DNA from: Pseudomonas violetae
GTDB lineage: Bacteria; Pseudomonadota; Gammaproteobacteria; Pseudomonadales; Pseudomonadaceae
Direction of reading: 5' to 3'
Assembly (NCBI RefSeq): GCF_023072615.1
Contig: NZ_JAKNRW010000033.1
Location: 1-55,924, forward strand
Length of the DNA stretch: 55,924 nt
Each line of letters begins with the position of its first letter. Positions within the stretch are counted from its first letter, which is position 1. Both the position numbers and the translations under genes were made by a program. The notes below the pieces were generated by a model that made no database searches, was not told where the DNA came from, and saw only the letters and a program-made list of their open reading frames with translations. Below, piece by piece: positions 26,424 through 35,225 of the stretch.

Positions 26424-27371
26424 TCAGAAGTTCTCTCTTGGGTTGAACGCAGCTTTCTCTGCCAGTTCCTGCCACAACGCCTTGACCTCATCGCTGGAGG
26501 CTTTGGGCATGACGGCCTTGAGCTGGATGAACAGGTAGCCACGCTCGCCGGCCTTGTTCAACAGGCCATGGCCTTTGGCGCGCATACGCTGACCGTTCTG
26601 GCTGCCTGCCGGAACCTTCAGGTTGATCTTGCCGGTCAGGGTCGGCACCGCGACTTCGGTTCCCAACGCCAACTCCCAAGGTGCCAGGGGCAGCGTGATG
26701 ATCAGGTTTTCGCCCTCGACGTCGTACTTCGGGTGCGGGGCAAAACGGATGATCAGGTACAGGTCACCATTGGCGCCGCCACCCACACCCGGTGCACCCT
26801 GGCCCTTTAGCCGGATGCGCTCGCCGTCGGTCACGCCAGCGGGGATCTTCACGTTCAGGCTCTTGCTGGTGTTGCTGACGTGCTGGCCGGCAGCGTTGTA
26901 CTGCGGCACCTGGAAGCTGACCTTCTTCGATTCGTTCGAGAGGGTTTCTTCCAGAAAAACCGGTAATTCCATTTCCACGTCTTGCCCTCGACGCCCGGCG
27001 CTACGACCCGGCTGTGCACCACCAAAACCTGGACCACGATTGCCGAAGATCGAACTGAAGAAGTCCGAAAAATCGCCCGTGTCCTGACCACCACCAAAGC
27101 CACCGCCGCCACGACCCTGCCAACCTGGCGGGCCCTGAAACGGCTGGCCATGCTGGCCGTATTTGCGCAAGTCGTCGTATTCGGCGCGTTTGTCGGCGCT
27201 TTTCAGCGCTTCATAAGCTTCCGAGGCGTCCTTGAATTTGGCCTCGGCGTCCTTTTCCTTACTGACATCAGGGTGGTATTTGCGCGCCAGCTTGCGATAG
27301 GCCGCCTTGATGGCCTTGTCGTCCGCTGTCGGCTCCACACCGAGAATCTTGTAATAGTCTTTGAAGTCCAT
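26424..27371 (-). CDS. cbpA: curved DNA-binding protein / DnaJ-type co-chaperone CbpA
   Basis: 315 residues. The J domain at 1-70 contains the HPD motif at 33-35 (RKYHPDVSKE). A Gly/Phe-rich linker follows (GWQGRGGGGFGGGQDTGDF), then two beta-barrel substrate domains (LNVKIPAGVTDGERIRLKG, LTGKINLKVPAGSQNGQR) and no zinc finger, hence a class B J protein. CbpA assists DnaK and binds curved DNA as a nucleoid protein. It forms an operon with cbpM and is divergent from a yegD-like Hsp70 gene. Confidence 0.93.
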   Translation of the reverse strand: MDFKDYYKILGVEPTADDKAIKAAYRKLARKYHPDVSKEKDAEAKFKDASEAYEALKSADKRAEYDDLRKYGQHGQPFQGPPGWQGRGGGGFGGGQDTGDFSDFFSSIFGNRGPGFGGAQPGRSAGRRGQDVEMELPVFLEETLSNESKKVSFQVPQYNAAGQHVSNTSKSLNVKIPAGVTDGERIRLKGQGAPGVGGGANGDLYLIIRFAPHPKYDVEGENLIITLPLAPWELALGTEVAVPTLTGKINLKVPAGSQNGQRMRAKGHGLLNKAGERGYLFIQLKAVMPKASSDEVKALWQELAEKAAFNPRENF

Positions 27372-27566
27372 CTAAGGATCACCATCCGTTATCAAAATCG
27401 TTCTGCCACCCACAGCATGCGCCGCCAGGCTCGATGCAGACAAGTTTGGGGCAAAGGATAGTCTTTCAAGGCGCTATTCGCTTCGATTTAGCGGATAGTC
27501 GGCCTTCGAATCTGTGCCGCAGTGGCATACACTGCGCGGCCGTTTTTTAACCGGAACTCGAAAGAC

Positions 27567-28841
27567 ATGAAAAACGCATCTCCAGCTCGTGCCTGTGGTA
27601 TCGACTTCGGCACGTCCAACTCCACCGTCGGCTGGATACGGCCTGGCATGGAAACGCTGATCGCGCTGGAGGACGACAAGATCACCCTGCCGTCGGTGGT
27701 CTTCTTCAATATGGAAGAACGCCGCCCGGTGTACGGCCGCCTGGCGCTGCACGAGTACCTGGAAGGCTACGAAGGCCGGCTGATGCGCTCGCTCAAGAGC
27801 CTGCTGGGCTCCAAGCTGATCAAGCACGACACCAGCGTTCTCGGCACCGCGATGCCGTTCAAGGACCTGCTCGGGCTGTTTATCGGTCAGCTGAAACAGC
27901 GTGCCGAAACAGCCGCTGGCAGGGAATTTGAAGAAGTGGTGCTGGGCCGCCCGGTGTTTTTCGTCGATGACGATGAAATGGCCGACCAGGAAGCTGAAAA
28001 CACCTTGGTGGACGTGGCCCGGGCCATCGGCTTCAAGGATGTGTCGTTCCAGTACGAGCCGATTGCCGCCGCGTTCGACTATGAGTCGACCATCGAGAAA
28101 GAAGAGTTGGTGCTGATCGTCGACATCGGCGGTGGTACCTCGGATTTTTCGCTGGTACGCCTCTCGCCCGACCGTCGGCACAACGACAACCGTCACGATG
28201 ACATTCTCGCGACCGGCGGCGTGCACATTGGCGGGACCGATTTCGACAAGCAGCTCAGCTTGCAGGGCCTAATGCCACTGTTCGGTTATGGCAGCCGGAT
28301 GAAGAGCGGCGCATACATGCCCACCAGCCACCACATGAACCTGGCTACCTGGCACACCATCAACTCGGTGTACTCGCAAAAATCGACCCTGGCCCTAGGC
28401 AGCATGCGCTACGACATCGAGGACACCGGCGGCATTGATCGGCTGTTCAAGCTGATCGACCAACGCGCCGGGCACTGGCTGGCCATGGAAGTGGAAGAAA
28501 CCAAGATCCAGCTGACCCATGCCGATCACCGCCATGTGCCCCTGGACCGCATTGAGCCGGGTCTCAGCGTGGAACTGACCCGCGCGCTGTTCGAATCAGC
28601 CATCGAGGCACTGCTCGAACGCGTGCGCAACAGCGTGACCCAGATGCTCAACGACGCCAACGTGCAGGTTGACCAGGTGGACACGGTGTTCTTCACCGGT
28701 GGTTCGAGCGGTATTCCAGCGCTGCGCAATAGCGTATCGGACATGCTGCCCAATGCCCGGCACGTGGAAGGCAACATCTTTGGCAGCATTGGTAGCGGGC
28801 TGGCGATTGAGGCTAGCAAGCGTTACGGCACGATGGACTGA
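27567..28841 (+). CDS. yegD: Hsp70-family protein, YegD-like
   Basis: 424 residues. CGIDFGTSNSTVGW is the phosphate-1 loop of actin/Hsp70 ATPases; VDIGGGTSDFSLVRL is phosphate-2 and FFTGGSSGIPALR the adenosine loop. The length covers the nucleotide-binding domain but not the DnaK substrate domain, as in E. coli YegD. It may act as an atypical chaperone; substrate and function are not established. The start at 27567 gives MKNASPARACGIDFG; an upstream in-frame ATG at 27522 is less likely. It is divergent from cbpA with a 195-base gap. Confidence 0.85.
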   Translation: MKNASPARACGIDFGTSNSTVGWIRPGMETLIALEDDKITLPSVVFFNMEERRPVYGRLALHEYLEGYEGRLMRSLKSLLGSKLIKHDTSVLGTAMPFKDLLGLFIGQLKQRAETAAGREFEEVVLGRPVFFVDDDEMADQEAENTLVDVARAIGFKDVSFQYEPIAAAFDYESTIEKEELVLIVDIGGGTSDFSLVRLSPDRRHNDNRHDDILATGGVHIGGTDFDKQLSLQGLMPLFGYGSRMKSGAYMPTSHHMNLATWHTINSVYSQKSTLALGSMRYDIEDTGGIDRLFKLIDQRAGHWLAMEVEETKIQLTHADHRHVPLDRIEPGLSVELTRALFESAIEALLERVRNSVTQMLNDANVQVDQVDTVFFTGGSSGIPALRNSVSDMLPNARHVEGNIFGSIGSGLAIEASKRYGTMD

Positions 28842-28851
28842 CCGTAGCCCT

Positions 28852-28956
28852 GTGGCGAGGGAGCCTGCTCCCGCTGGGCCGCGAAGCGGCCCCGTCTTAT
28901 CCCTGAAAAAGCAGAGGACTGCTACACAGTCCAGCGGGAGCAAGCTCCCTCGCCAC
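28852..28956. repeat. REPIN, GTGGCGAGGGAGC class
   Basis: GTGGCGAGGGAGCCTGCTCC pairs with GGGAGCAAGCTCCCTCGCCAC-type sequence, between the convergent yegD-like and AI-2E family genes. Confidence 0.88.
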
Positions 28957-28975
28957 GGAATCGATCAACATTTGA

Positions 28976-29989
28976 TCAAACCATCCCCAGCTGCTTCAAT
29001 TCACTTTTCAGGTAAGCATAATAAATCGGCCCCGCCACCACCCCCGGCAGGCCGAATGCGGCCTCGAACACCAGCATTGCCAAGAGCAACTCCCACGACT
29101 TGGCGCTGATCTGCCCGCCGACGATGCGGGCGTTCAGGAAGTACTCGAGCTTGTGGATAACAATCAGATACCCCAACGCAGCCACTGCCACCCAGATGGA
29201 CAGCGACAAACCGACGATGGTGATCAGGGTGTTAGACATCAGGTTGCCAATCACCGGCAACAAGCCCAGCAGGAAGGTCAGAACGATCAGGGTCTTGGTC
29301 AACGGCAGATGGATGCCGAACATCGGCAGCACCACTGCCAGGAAGATCCCGGTAAAGAAGGTATTGAGCAGCGAAATCTTGATCTGCGCGAAGACGATAT
29401 TGCGGAATGCCTGCACCAGCAGGTGAAGGCGATCAAATAGCGCGGCTGCCAGCGGCTTGCGTTTGGTCAGGTCCGGAATCCGTTGCAGGGCGATGATTGC
29501 CCCCAACACCATACCGATCAGCAACGTCACGAACATGTGCGCCGCATCTTTGCCGACCAGTTGCAAATCGCTCAGGTGCTTGCTCATCCACTCGCCGATG
29601 GCTACCCGGAATTCGGCGGCACTGGCAGGCAGATAGGCATCGATGAACGGCGGCAATTGCCCGCGGGCTCGATCGACCACGACCATGAACTTGTCGAGAG
29701 AGGCGCCGGGGTTTTCCGCCTCGTGCAACAGGAAGCTGATCGCCCCAGCAAAAATCAATGCCAGCACACTGACCACCAGCGTGCCCAGCAACGCCACCGC
29801 CAGCCAGCGCGCGCGCCGACCTTCGATCAAGCGCTGCAACTGTGGGGTCAGCATGTTGACCAGTTCGAACACCAACAACCCGGCTAGCAGGCTTGGCAGC
29901 AGCCGCAGGGGAAGCACCAACAACAAACCACCAAAGATGATGATCCAACTGATGACCAGCAAGACTTGGCGTTGAGAAAACGTCGGCAT
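28976..29989 (-). CDS. AI-2E family transporter (PerM-like)
   Basis: 337 residues with about seven or eight membrane segments, including VLLVISWIIIFGGLLLVLPL at the N-terminus, WLAVALLGTLVVSVLALIFA and LTKTLIVLTFLLGLLPVIGN. The last one, with the family motif around GLPGVVAGPIYYAYLKSELK, closes the protein. Members of this family export small molecules or sodium; few have known substrates and the AI-2 name should not be taken as function here. No co-transcribed neighbour. Confidence 0.85.
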   Translation of the reverse strand: MPTFSQRQVLLVISWIIIFGGLLLVLPLRLLPSLLAGLLVFELVNMLTPQLQRLIEGRRARWLAVALLGTLVVSVLALIFAGAISFLLHEAENPGASLDKFMVVVDRARGQLPPFIDAYLPASAAEFRVAIGEWMSKHLSDLQLVGKDAAHMFVTLLIGMVLGAIIALQRIPDLTKRKPLAAALFDRLHLLVQAFRNIVFAQIKISLLNTFFTGIFLAVVLPMFGIHLPLTKTLIVLTFLLGLLPVIGNLMSNTLITIVGLSLSIWVAVAALGYLIVIHKLEYFLNARIVGGQISAKSWELLLAMLVFEAAFGLPGVVAGPIYYAYLKSELKQLGMV

Positions 29990-30140
29990 ACAGCCTCAAA
30001 ACGAACGGCGTAAAAGGATTGGCAGTCTGCCAGCGTTCCGGACTCAGCACTAGGTAATGTGTAGGTCGACTTTTGTCGGGGCTGCGTGGGACCTGCGGTC
30101 CCAACCGCAGGCTAGTCGAATCGTCGCACCGCCGGATCTT

Positions 30141-30170
30141 GTGGAAGCAAGGCTTGCCCGCGACAGGGCC
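30141..30170. repeat. single REP sequence
   Basis: GTGGAAGCAAGGCTTGCCCG followed by CGACAGGGCC, an unpaired diverged REP between the AI-2E family gene and psiF. Confidence 0.6.
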
Positions 30171-30185
30171 ATCACCCACAGCGGA

Positions 30186-30494
30186 TTATTTTTTCTTCAG
30201 ACACTCGCTCATGAACGCTTTGCGCGCATCACCTTTGAGCGCCTGGGTGGCCGCAGTGGCGTTGCAGGTTTTCATTTTTGCCTGCTGTGGGGTCAACGCC
30301 TTGCCGTCATCGTTGGCTGCCGGCGCCGCCTTCAGGCAGGTGCTCATGAAAGCCTTGCGCTCATCCCCTTTCAAGCTCTTGGCCGTAGCGTCGGCGTTAC
30401 AGGTGGTCATTTTGTTTTGTTGGGCCGTGGCCGCGAAACCCTGGGAGCAGAGCAGCAAGCCAATCATCAACAAGGGGGCACGCAACATCTTCAT
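30186..30494 (-). CDS. PsiF repeat protein
   Basis: 102 residues: signal peptide (MKMLRAPLLMIGLLLCSQGFAA) and two PsiF repeats, QNKMTTCNADATAKSLKGDE and QAKMKTCNATAATQALKGDA, each ending in RKAFMS.CLK. PsiF is a secreted protein induced by phosphate starvation in E. coli and of unknown activity; each repeat has one Cys pair. The start at 30494 is supported by AGGAGAAAA immediately upstream; the longer frame to 30602 has no such site. Confidence 0.88.
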   Translation of the reverse strand: MKMLRAPLLMIGLLLCSQGFAATAQQNKMTTCNADATAKSLKGDERKAFMSTCLKAAPAANDDGKALTPQQAKMKTCNATAATQALKGDARKAFMSECLKKK

Positions 30495-30674
30495 AGAGTT
30501 TTCTCCTGGTCGCCGCACGGAGGAACGCGGCCTTGTGCTGAAGTGTAGACAACACCTGTTACACCTTCCTGCTTTCACGATGTAGCGTCGGTTTACCGCC
30601 ATACGCTCGCTGACGTGGATCTGCGCTGCGCAGGCGGGGATAATCGCCCCTCATTAATGTTTTGGTTGTTCCTG

Positions 30675-31562
30675 ATGCAATACGCTTACCCCCTGCTCGC
30701 AATCTTTATCTGGGCGGGCAACACCGTGATCAACAAGCTCGCCGTAGGGGCGATATTTCCGGCCGAGATCGGCTTTTACCGCTGGCTGTTGGCCGGTGTT
30801 CTGTTCACTCCATTCATGCTTAAACCGGTCATCGCTCACTGGCCGTTGATTCGTCCAAATCTGGGGCGAATTTTTGTGCTCGGCGTGCTGGGCATGGCGG
30901 TTTATCAGAGCCTGGCGTACTTTGCCGCCACCCTGACGTCGGCGACCAACATGGGCATCATCCTGTCGTTGATGCCGTTGATGTCGCTGGCCATGGCGAT
31001 CGTCAGCCTCGGCCAGCGCCTGACGGCGGGAGCACTGGCCGGTGCCGTGCTGTCGTTTGCCGGCGTGCTGGTGGTGGTGTCTTCCGGCAGTCTCGGGGTA
31101 TTGCTGGAGCACGGGGTGAACCTGGGTGATGCGATGATGCTGGTTGCCACCCTGGCTTACGCCATCTACAGCACGCTGCTGAAGAAGTGGCAACTGCGCT
31201 TGCCACCGCTGGTGTTGCTGTATTTGCAGGTGCTGGTCGCGATAGTGGTGCTGTTTCCGCTGTTCGTTGCCTCGCCGAAAATCGGCCCGACCCTGCAAAA
31301 TATCCCGCTGGTGCTGTACGCCTGCCTTCTGGCTTCAATGCTGGCGCCACTGGCGTGGATGCAAGCCGTGGTACGCCTGGGACCGAGCCGGACCACGTTG
31401 TTTTTCAACTTGCTGCCGCTGATCACCGCGCTAATTGCCGCCGTGGTGTTGCATGAGCAATTGGCGCTTTATCACCTGGTGGGCGGGGTGTTGACCCTGG
31501 GTGGGGTAATACTGTCTGAGCGCTGGACATTGGTGCTTGGCTGCAGCAAAGGTATTGCCTGA
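30675..31562 (+). CDS. DMT-superfamily (EamA) transporter
   Basis: 295 residues from this start, ten hydrophobic segments in two EamA halves. Examples are YPLLAIFIWAGNTVINKLAV, NMGIILSLMPLMSLAMAIVS and, in the second half, LFFNLLPLITALIAAVVLHE. EamA proteins export metabolites such as amino acids; substrate unknown. Neither the ATG at 30657 nor the one at 30675 has a strong ribosome-binding site, so the N-terminus is uncertain by six residues. Confidence 0.87.
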   Translation: MQYAYPLLAIFIWAGNTVINKLAVGAIFPAEIGFYRWLLAGVLFTPFMLKPVIAHWPLIRPNLGRIFVLGVLGMAVYQSLAYFAATLTSATNMGIILSLMPLMSLAMAIVSLGQRLTAGALAGAVLSFAGVLVVVSSGSLGVLLEHGVNLGDAMMLVATLAYAIYSTLLKKWQLRLPPLVLLYLQVLVAIVVLFPLFVASPKIGPTLQNIPLVLYACLLASMLAPLAWMQAVVRLGPSRTTLFFNLLPLITALIAAVVLHEQLALYHLVGGVLTLGGVILSERWTLVLGCSKGIA

Positions 31563-31570
31563 TCCAACGC

Positions 31571-31594
31571 CATCGCGGGCAAGCCTTGCCACAC
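31571..31594. repeat. single REP sequence
   Basis: CATCGCGGGCAAGCCTTGCC followed by ACAC, one half of a REP pair between convergent genes. Confidence 0.55.
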
Positions 31595-31624
31595 AATGAC
31601 AGCACTCCCACAGACTGTGGCGTG

Positions 31625-32515
31625 CTAGACCCCGGCAGCCTGCAACCGCGCCGCATGTTCGACGAACAGGCGGATCGGTTCAGCGCCCTTCCCCACCAGC
31701 CCCAGCGACTGATTGACGATGTCGAAGTGATCCAGCGGATATGCGTCGCCAATCACCATGCCCAGGTGCGAGCTGTAGCGTCCGACCATTCCGTCGCAAT
31801 GCCCGGCTTCCCGCACGAAAGTTCTGGCGAACAACCGGCAACTGCGGTTCGTCCCGTCAAACAGATTGCGCCCGCGATCGGTCTTGCCCGGTTGCAAGGT
31901 GCCCGACCACGAGTAGTACCGCACCCCATTCACCCGTTCCGGCCCCTGTCCACCCCAGGTCAGCGGCAAGCCCTGGGGATAGCGTTGATTGAACAGCGCC
32001 ACGCCCGCCGTCGTCAGTGACTGGTGGGACGCCGGGATATCCACCGGCAACTTCGGCCCGCGATAACCGGTTTCGAGCAGGCTCATCACTGCGCCGACCA
32101 AGCGCAGCAACACGCTGAGCACTCGGCCTTTGGCGCTGTGCGCCGGATAGTGCTTTTCCAGATAGTCCGCCAGTTCAGAACCATGATTGGGCCCCGCCAC
32201 CGAAGTCACGGACGCCACCCGGTCAGGACGCATGGCAGCGGCATAGCGTGCGGTCAGTGAGCCTTGGCTGTGGCCGATCAGGTTGACCTTCTCGGCCCCG
32301 GTTTCCCGCAGGATCTCGTCGATCCGCGCCAGCAGTTGCTCGCCGCGAACTTCGCTGGAGTTGAGGGGCGAAACCTGTACCGCGAACACGGTTGCACCAC
32401 CCCGGCGCAACGCCGAAATGATTCCGTACCAGTAAGGATAGAGCAGCAACCGGACAAAACCGAGCATTCCCGGGACCAGCACCAATGGGTAGCGCGGGGC
32501 TGTACCTTGCAGCAT
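31625..32515 (-). CDS. triacylglycerol lipase (alpha/beta hydrolase)
   Basis: 296 residues. YPLVLVPGMLGF gives the oxyanion-hole strand, GHSQG holds the nucleophile Ser83, CDGMVG carries the likely acid Asp and DAYPLDHFD the likely His. This is the layout of Pseudomonas/Burkholderia subfamily I lipases. There is no signal peptide and no foldase (lif) gene beside it, unlike the classical secreted LipA. The start at 32515 has AAGGAAG upstream; a longer frame to 32572 adds an unrelated tail. Confidence 0.85.
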   Translation of the reverse strand: MLQGTAPRYPLVLVPGMLGFVRLLLYPYWYGIISALRRGGATVFAVQVSPLNSSEVRGEQLLARIDEILRETGAEKVNLIGHSQGSLTARYAAAMRPDRVASVTSVAGPNHGSELADYLEKHYPAHSAKGRVLSVLLRLVGAVMSLLETGYRGPKLPVDIPASHQSLTTAGVALFNQRYPQGLPLTWGGQGPERVNGVRYYSWSGTLQPGKTDRGRNLFDGTNRSCRLFARTFVREAGHCDGMVGRYSSHLGMVIGDAYPLDHFDIVNQSLGLVGKGAEPIRLFVEHAARLQAAGV

Positions 32516-32621
32516 TGACGGACTTCCTTGTGAAGGACGGGTAGGGCAAGCGCAATGCAAGACATCAGCCAAGCATCACCAATACAGATGACAAATCGAA
32601 GACCCGTCCAGCTCATTCACC

Positions 32622-32829
32622 CTACTTCAACCCCGCGACGCCTGCCACGATCAACCCGACAGAGACCACCAGGCCACCTAGAACTCCTGGCCAGCGTCAG
32701 CAGGGGCTGCTCGGCCTCGGCGACCGAGACCTGGAAGGTGCGCTCGGACGCAAATGTCTGGCCTGCTGCCACGCTAACGCGCATCTGACGGACAGCCGAA
32801 AATCGCATAAAACTTTTCAGCGCGCTCAT
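32622..32829 (-). pseudogene. small membrane-protein gene broken by a frameshift (candidate)
   Basis: Reading leftwards from ATG at 32827-32829, the first ~47 codons (MSALKSFMRFSAVRQMRVSV, then ASERTFQVSVAEAEQPLLTLA) look coding but then run into an arginine-rich, stop-bound tail. In the next frame the same DNA reads WPGVLGGLVVSVGLIVAGVA followed by GLK and a stop, a plausible transmembrane end. One base change in register joins them into a protein of about 70 residues with one C-terminal helix. It may be a real mutation or a sequencing error. Function unrecognised. This is the only content of the 387-base gap between the lipase and ferritin-like genes. Confidence 0.4.
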
Positions 32830-32902
32830 TACTCACACCTTAAGTAGCGATCACGCCCCCCAGAGCCGTGACGCCAACCGGATTAGCCTCCAGGAGAACG
32901 AG

Positions 32903-33433
32903 ATGAGCGACATGCATTTGTCTGATGTAACCACCCTGCGCGCCCGCGCCCGGCAGAACGTCGAAAATGGAGCAGTGACCGAAAGCTACAGCGCCGACCT
33001 CGACGAAGTACTGCGCCTGCTTAACGAGTCGCTGGCCACTGAACTGGTCTGCGTGCTGCGCTACAAGCGTCACTACTTCATGGCCAACGGTTTGAAAGCG
33101 CACGTGGCGGCCGAGGAGTTTCTCGAACATGCCAAACAGGAAGGCCAGCACGCCGACCGGCTGGCCGAGCGGATTGTGCAATTGGGGGGCGAACCGGAAT
33201 TTAATCCTGACTTGCTGTCGAAAAACTCCCATGCGCAGTATGTGGCCGGTAACTCTTTGAAAGAGATGGTCTATGAAGACCTGGTAGCCGAGCGGATTGC
33301 AATAGATAGTTATCGGGAAATCATTCAATACCTTGGGGAGAAAGACCCAACTACCCGGCGTATTTTCGAAGACATCCTAGCTCAGGAAGAAGAGCATGCG
33401 GATGACATGGCGGACATATTGAAAGATTTGTAA
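32903..33433 (+). CDS. ferritin-like / bacterioferritin-family protein
   Basis: 176 residues, four-helix bundle with diiron ligands in pairs: LATELVCVLRYKRHYF, EFLEHAKQEGQHAD, EDLVAERIAIDSY and AQEEEHADDM. Two ExxH motifs are intact, so the ferroxidase site should form. The family includes Dps-like and Bfr-like iron-storage proteins; this subgroup lacks the haem Met motif that I could recognise. A good AGGAG-type site (CAGGAGAACGAG) precedes the start. A hairpin follows. Confidence 0.85.
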   Translation: MSDMHLSDVTTLRARARQNVENGAVTESYSADLDEVLRLLNESLATELVCVLRYKRHYFMANGLKAHVAAEEFLEHAKQEGQHADRLAERIVQLGGEPEFNPDLLSKNSHAQYVAGNSLKEMVYEDLVAERIAIDSYREIIQYLGEKDPTTRRIFEDILAQEEEHADDMADILKDL

Positions 33434-33442
33434 CTCATGCTA

Positions 33443-33473
33443 AGGCCTTGTCGTGAAAAAGATGACAAGGCCT
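33443..33473 (+). terminator. hairpin terminator after the ferritin-like gene
   Basis: Stem AGGCCTTGTC / GACAAGGCCT with an 11-base loop, starting nine bases after the stop codon. No clear T run follows. Confidence 0.6.
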
Positions 33474-33594
33474 CCTGACTGACTCAATGAAAATTTGCAG
33501 TCACAGAATAAAGATTGATTAATTTCCGCATGAATTTATTCTCGAGCGCACAACCCTTCGGTTGTTTAATCAAAACTCGAAAAGGAATTCCCCC

Positions 33595-34374
33595 ATGCTA
33601 TTAGAAGAAAGATTAGAGTTCATTGACTCGCTGCCAGAACTTCCCATTGTTCCGCAACCACGATCATTCGCGGAAGCCAATTTGACGACCCCACCGATTC
33701 ACGACCCCAGCAAGCCCACCGCTACCATATTACCTGGCACCATAGATGCTTACTTGCCTGGCGTCCCGCAATCAGTTATTGACGATGTCGACCTGTGCAA
33801 ACTGGTGATGCAAAATTCCGCAAACAAAATGTTTCCGGAAGACGATCGCATATTTGAATGGTACCTACACTATGTGAATGGTCTATCCAATCTAGGCTGG
33901 GCGTTCCAAAGTAGGGACATCCAAGAAAGGACCATTAAGCGAATCGGTCTTACGATGGACGCAGTAGCTTTGGAGATAGCACAAAGCCTGATCGGAAAAG
34001 ATGCCGCGCTGGCGCTTTCACTTATAGGCGGGAAAGCACTTGACATGTTGAAAGACGACCCTAAAAACATTAAAATTTTCAACAGCGGAAGCGACCTCGG
34101 CAAAAAGGCCAAATTTGACATCGCCCCAATTTGGCTCGATAGCGCAGGTGCGCCTAACATGATCCTTAATTGTATATCCCTGGACGCGCGAGAAAGCAAA
34201 CAGGGCATTCTTTTCTGGAGATCTACGAAGCAGTCCACCGTTGTGAAGACCGGTGCTGTGCGCACTTATTTGAGCCTTAATAATTTTTCGCCTATCCGAA
34301 AAGAACTTCAAAATAAGTACAACGTCGCAGCTAAACAATACATCAGCCAACTGCCTGACTTAAGCTTTGATTAA
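33595..34374 (+). CDS. conserved hypothetical protein, member 1 of a tandem paralogue pair
   Basis: 259 residues, not recognised. A Pro-rich N-terminal tail of about 65 residues (LPELPIVPQPRSFAEANLTT) precedes a region with EWYLHYVNGLSNLGWAFQ, then an alpha/beta part ending YLSLNNFSPIRKELQNKYNV and KQYISQL. The same order recurs in the next gene (WLNHVNLLGNLSWTFT ... GNKYDESRQEIIKKLG), so the two are distant paralogues. No signal peptide or membrane segment. The DNA is clearly more AT-rich than the surroundings, which suggests transfer. AAGGAA lies upstream of ATG 33595; the earlier TTG at 33562 is less likely. Confidence 0.8.
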   Translation: MLLEERLEFIDSLPELPIVPQPRSFAEANLTTPPIHDPSKPTATILPGTIDAYLPGVPQSVIDDVDLCKLVMQNSANKMFPEDDRIFEWYLHYVNGLSNLGWAFQSRDIQERTIKRIGLTMDAVALEIAQSLIGKDAALALSLIGGKALDMLKDDPKNIKIFNSGSDLGKKAKFDIAPIWLDSAGAPNMILNCISLDARESKQGILFWRSTKQSTVVKTGAVRTYLSLNNFSPIRKELQNKYNVAAKQYISQLPDLSFD

Positions 34375-34461
34375 TATGTAAGCCCACCTACCCCCTGGAG
34401 TCGTTGCTGAATCAGCTTCGATTCCAGCCATGAAAAATCCATGCAACTTTACGGAGTCTCT

Positions 34462-35151
34462 ATGGATACTATTTTATCCAAAATATATGCGCTGGGCGGA
34501 AACATTACAATCCTGCTAGGTCGACGCCCCGATCAAATGGAAAAAGACGTCCTCAACTCGACGTTGTACAGCACATTGCTGTCTCAGAAACTGAAACATG
34601 ACGACGAATCAAGATGGTTAAATCATGTCAATCTTTTAGGTAATCTGAGCTGGACTTTCACCGAGCGAAGCACCTCGCGACAGCAATTTATTAAAACCAC
34701 GTTGCCGCACCTTATCGACACGCTTGATGAAAACTTCCTATCCGGCCCAGAGCAACAAGCGGTCAGGGAGGCTTTCCATCAGTTGCAGCAATTACCCGCT
34801 GATGCTCCTGGATTGGCTGCCGCCATCAATAGGCTGAACCAAAACACACGCCGAGTCAGTACTGGATCACGGACCACCGAAGCGACGACAATTGAGTTAT
34901 CTATACTTCGCCAAGACAACCTGATGCTAACGCTGCAAATCATTTTTGAGAGCATTGCAAACATCGACCCTGATATTTTTTGCTCAACGCTCATCAGCGC
35001 AACTAACGAAAAGAATAACAACTTTCGCTATCTGACCTGCTATTTCTCCGGCAACAAATATGATGAAAGCAGACAAGAAATCATCAAGAAGCTGGGTAGC
35101 AAATTGAAGACAGAACTAGTTCATATCCAAGATTCTGCCAGCGAAAATTGA
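34462..35151 (+). CDS. conserved hypothetical protein, member 2 of a tandem paralogue pair
   Basis: 229 residues, not recognised. It lacks the Pro-rich tail of its neighbour and starts MDTILSKIYALGGNITILLG. The shared block is STLYSTLLSQKLKHDDESRW then NHVNLLGNLSWTFTE, followed by a strand-rich middle (TTIELSILRQDNLMLTLQII) and a C-terminal helix (YDESRQEIIKKLGSKLKTEL). It is 87 bases downstream of member 1 and ends in front of a strong terminator, so the pair is probably one transcription unit. GGAG precedes ATG 34462; the in-frame ATG at 34441 would add seven residues. AT-rich like its partner. Confidence 0.78.
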   Translation: MDTILSKIYALGGNITILLGRRPDQMEKDVLNSTLYSTLLSQKLKHDDESRWLNHVNLLGNLSWTFTERSTSRQQFIKTTLPHLIDTLDENFLSGPEQQAVREAFHQLQQLPADAPGLAAAINRLNQNTRRVSTGSRTTEATTIELSILRQDNLMLTLQIIFESIANIDPDIFCSTLISATNEKNNNFRYLTCYFSGNKYDESRQEIIKKLGSKLKTELVHIQDSASEN

Positions 35152-35173
35152 AACACTCGAAAATAGCCCTCAA

Positions 35174-35208
35174 ATAACCGTTCTCGAAAAGTTTTCGAGA
35201 GCGGTTAT
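35174..35208. terminator. terminator after the tandem paralogue pair
   Basis: Arms ATAACCGTTCTCGAAAA and TTTTCGAGAGCGGTTAT, 17 bases with one G-T mismatch. It lies between convergent genes and can work in both directions. Confidence 0.85.
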
Positions 35209-35225
35209 CGCTTCTCAGGGCCTGC

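Noticed and set aside
28976..29989. Autoinducer-2 export as the function of the AI-2E family protein
   Set aside because: The family name is historical; nothing here links it to AI-2.
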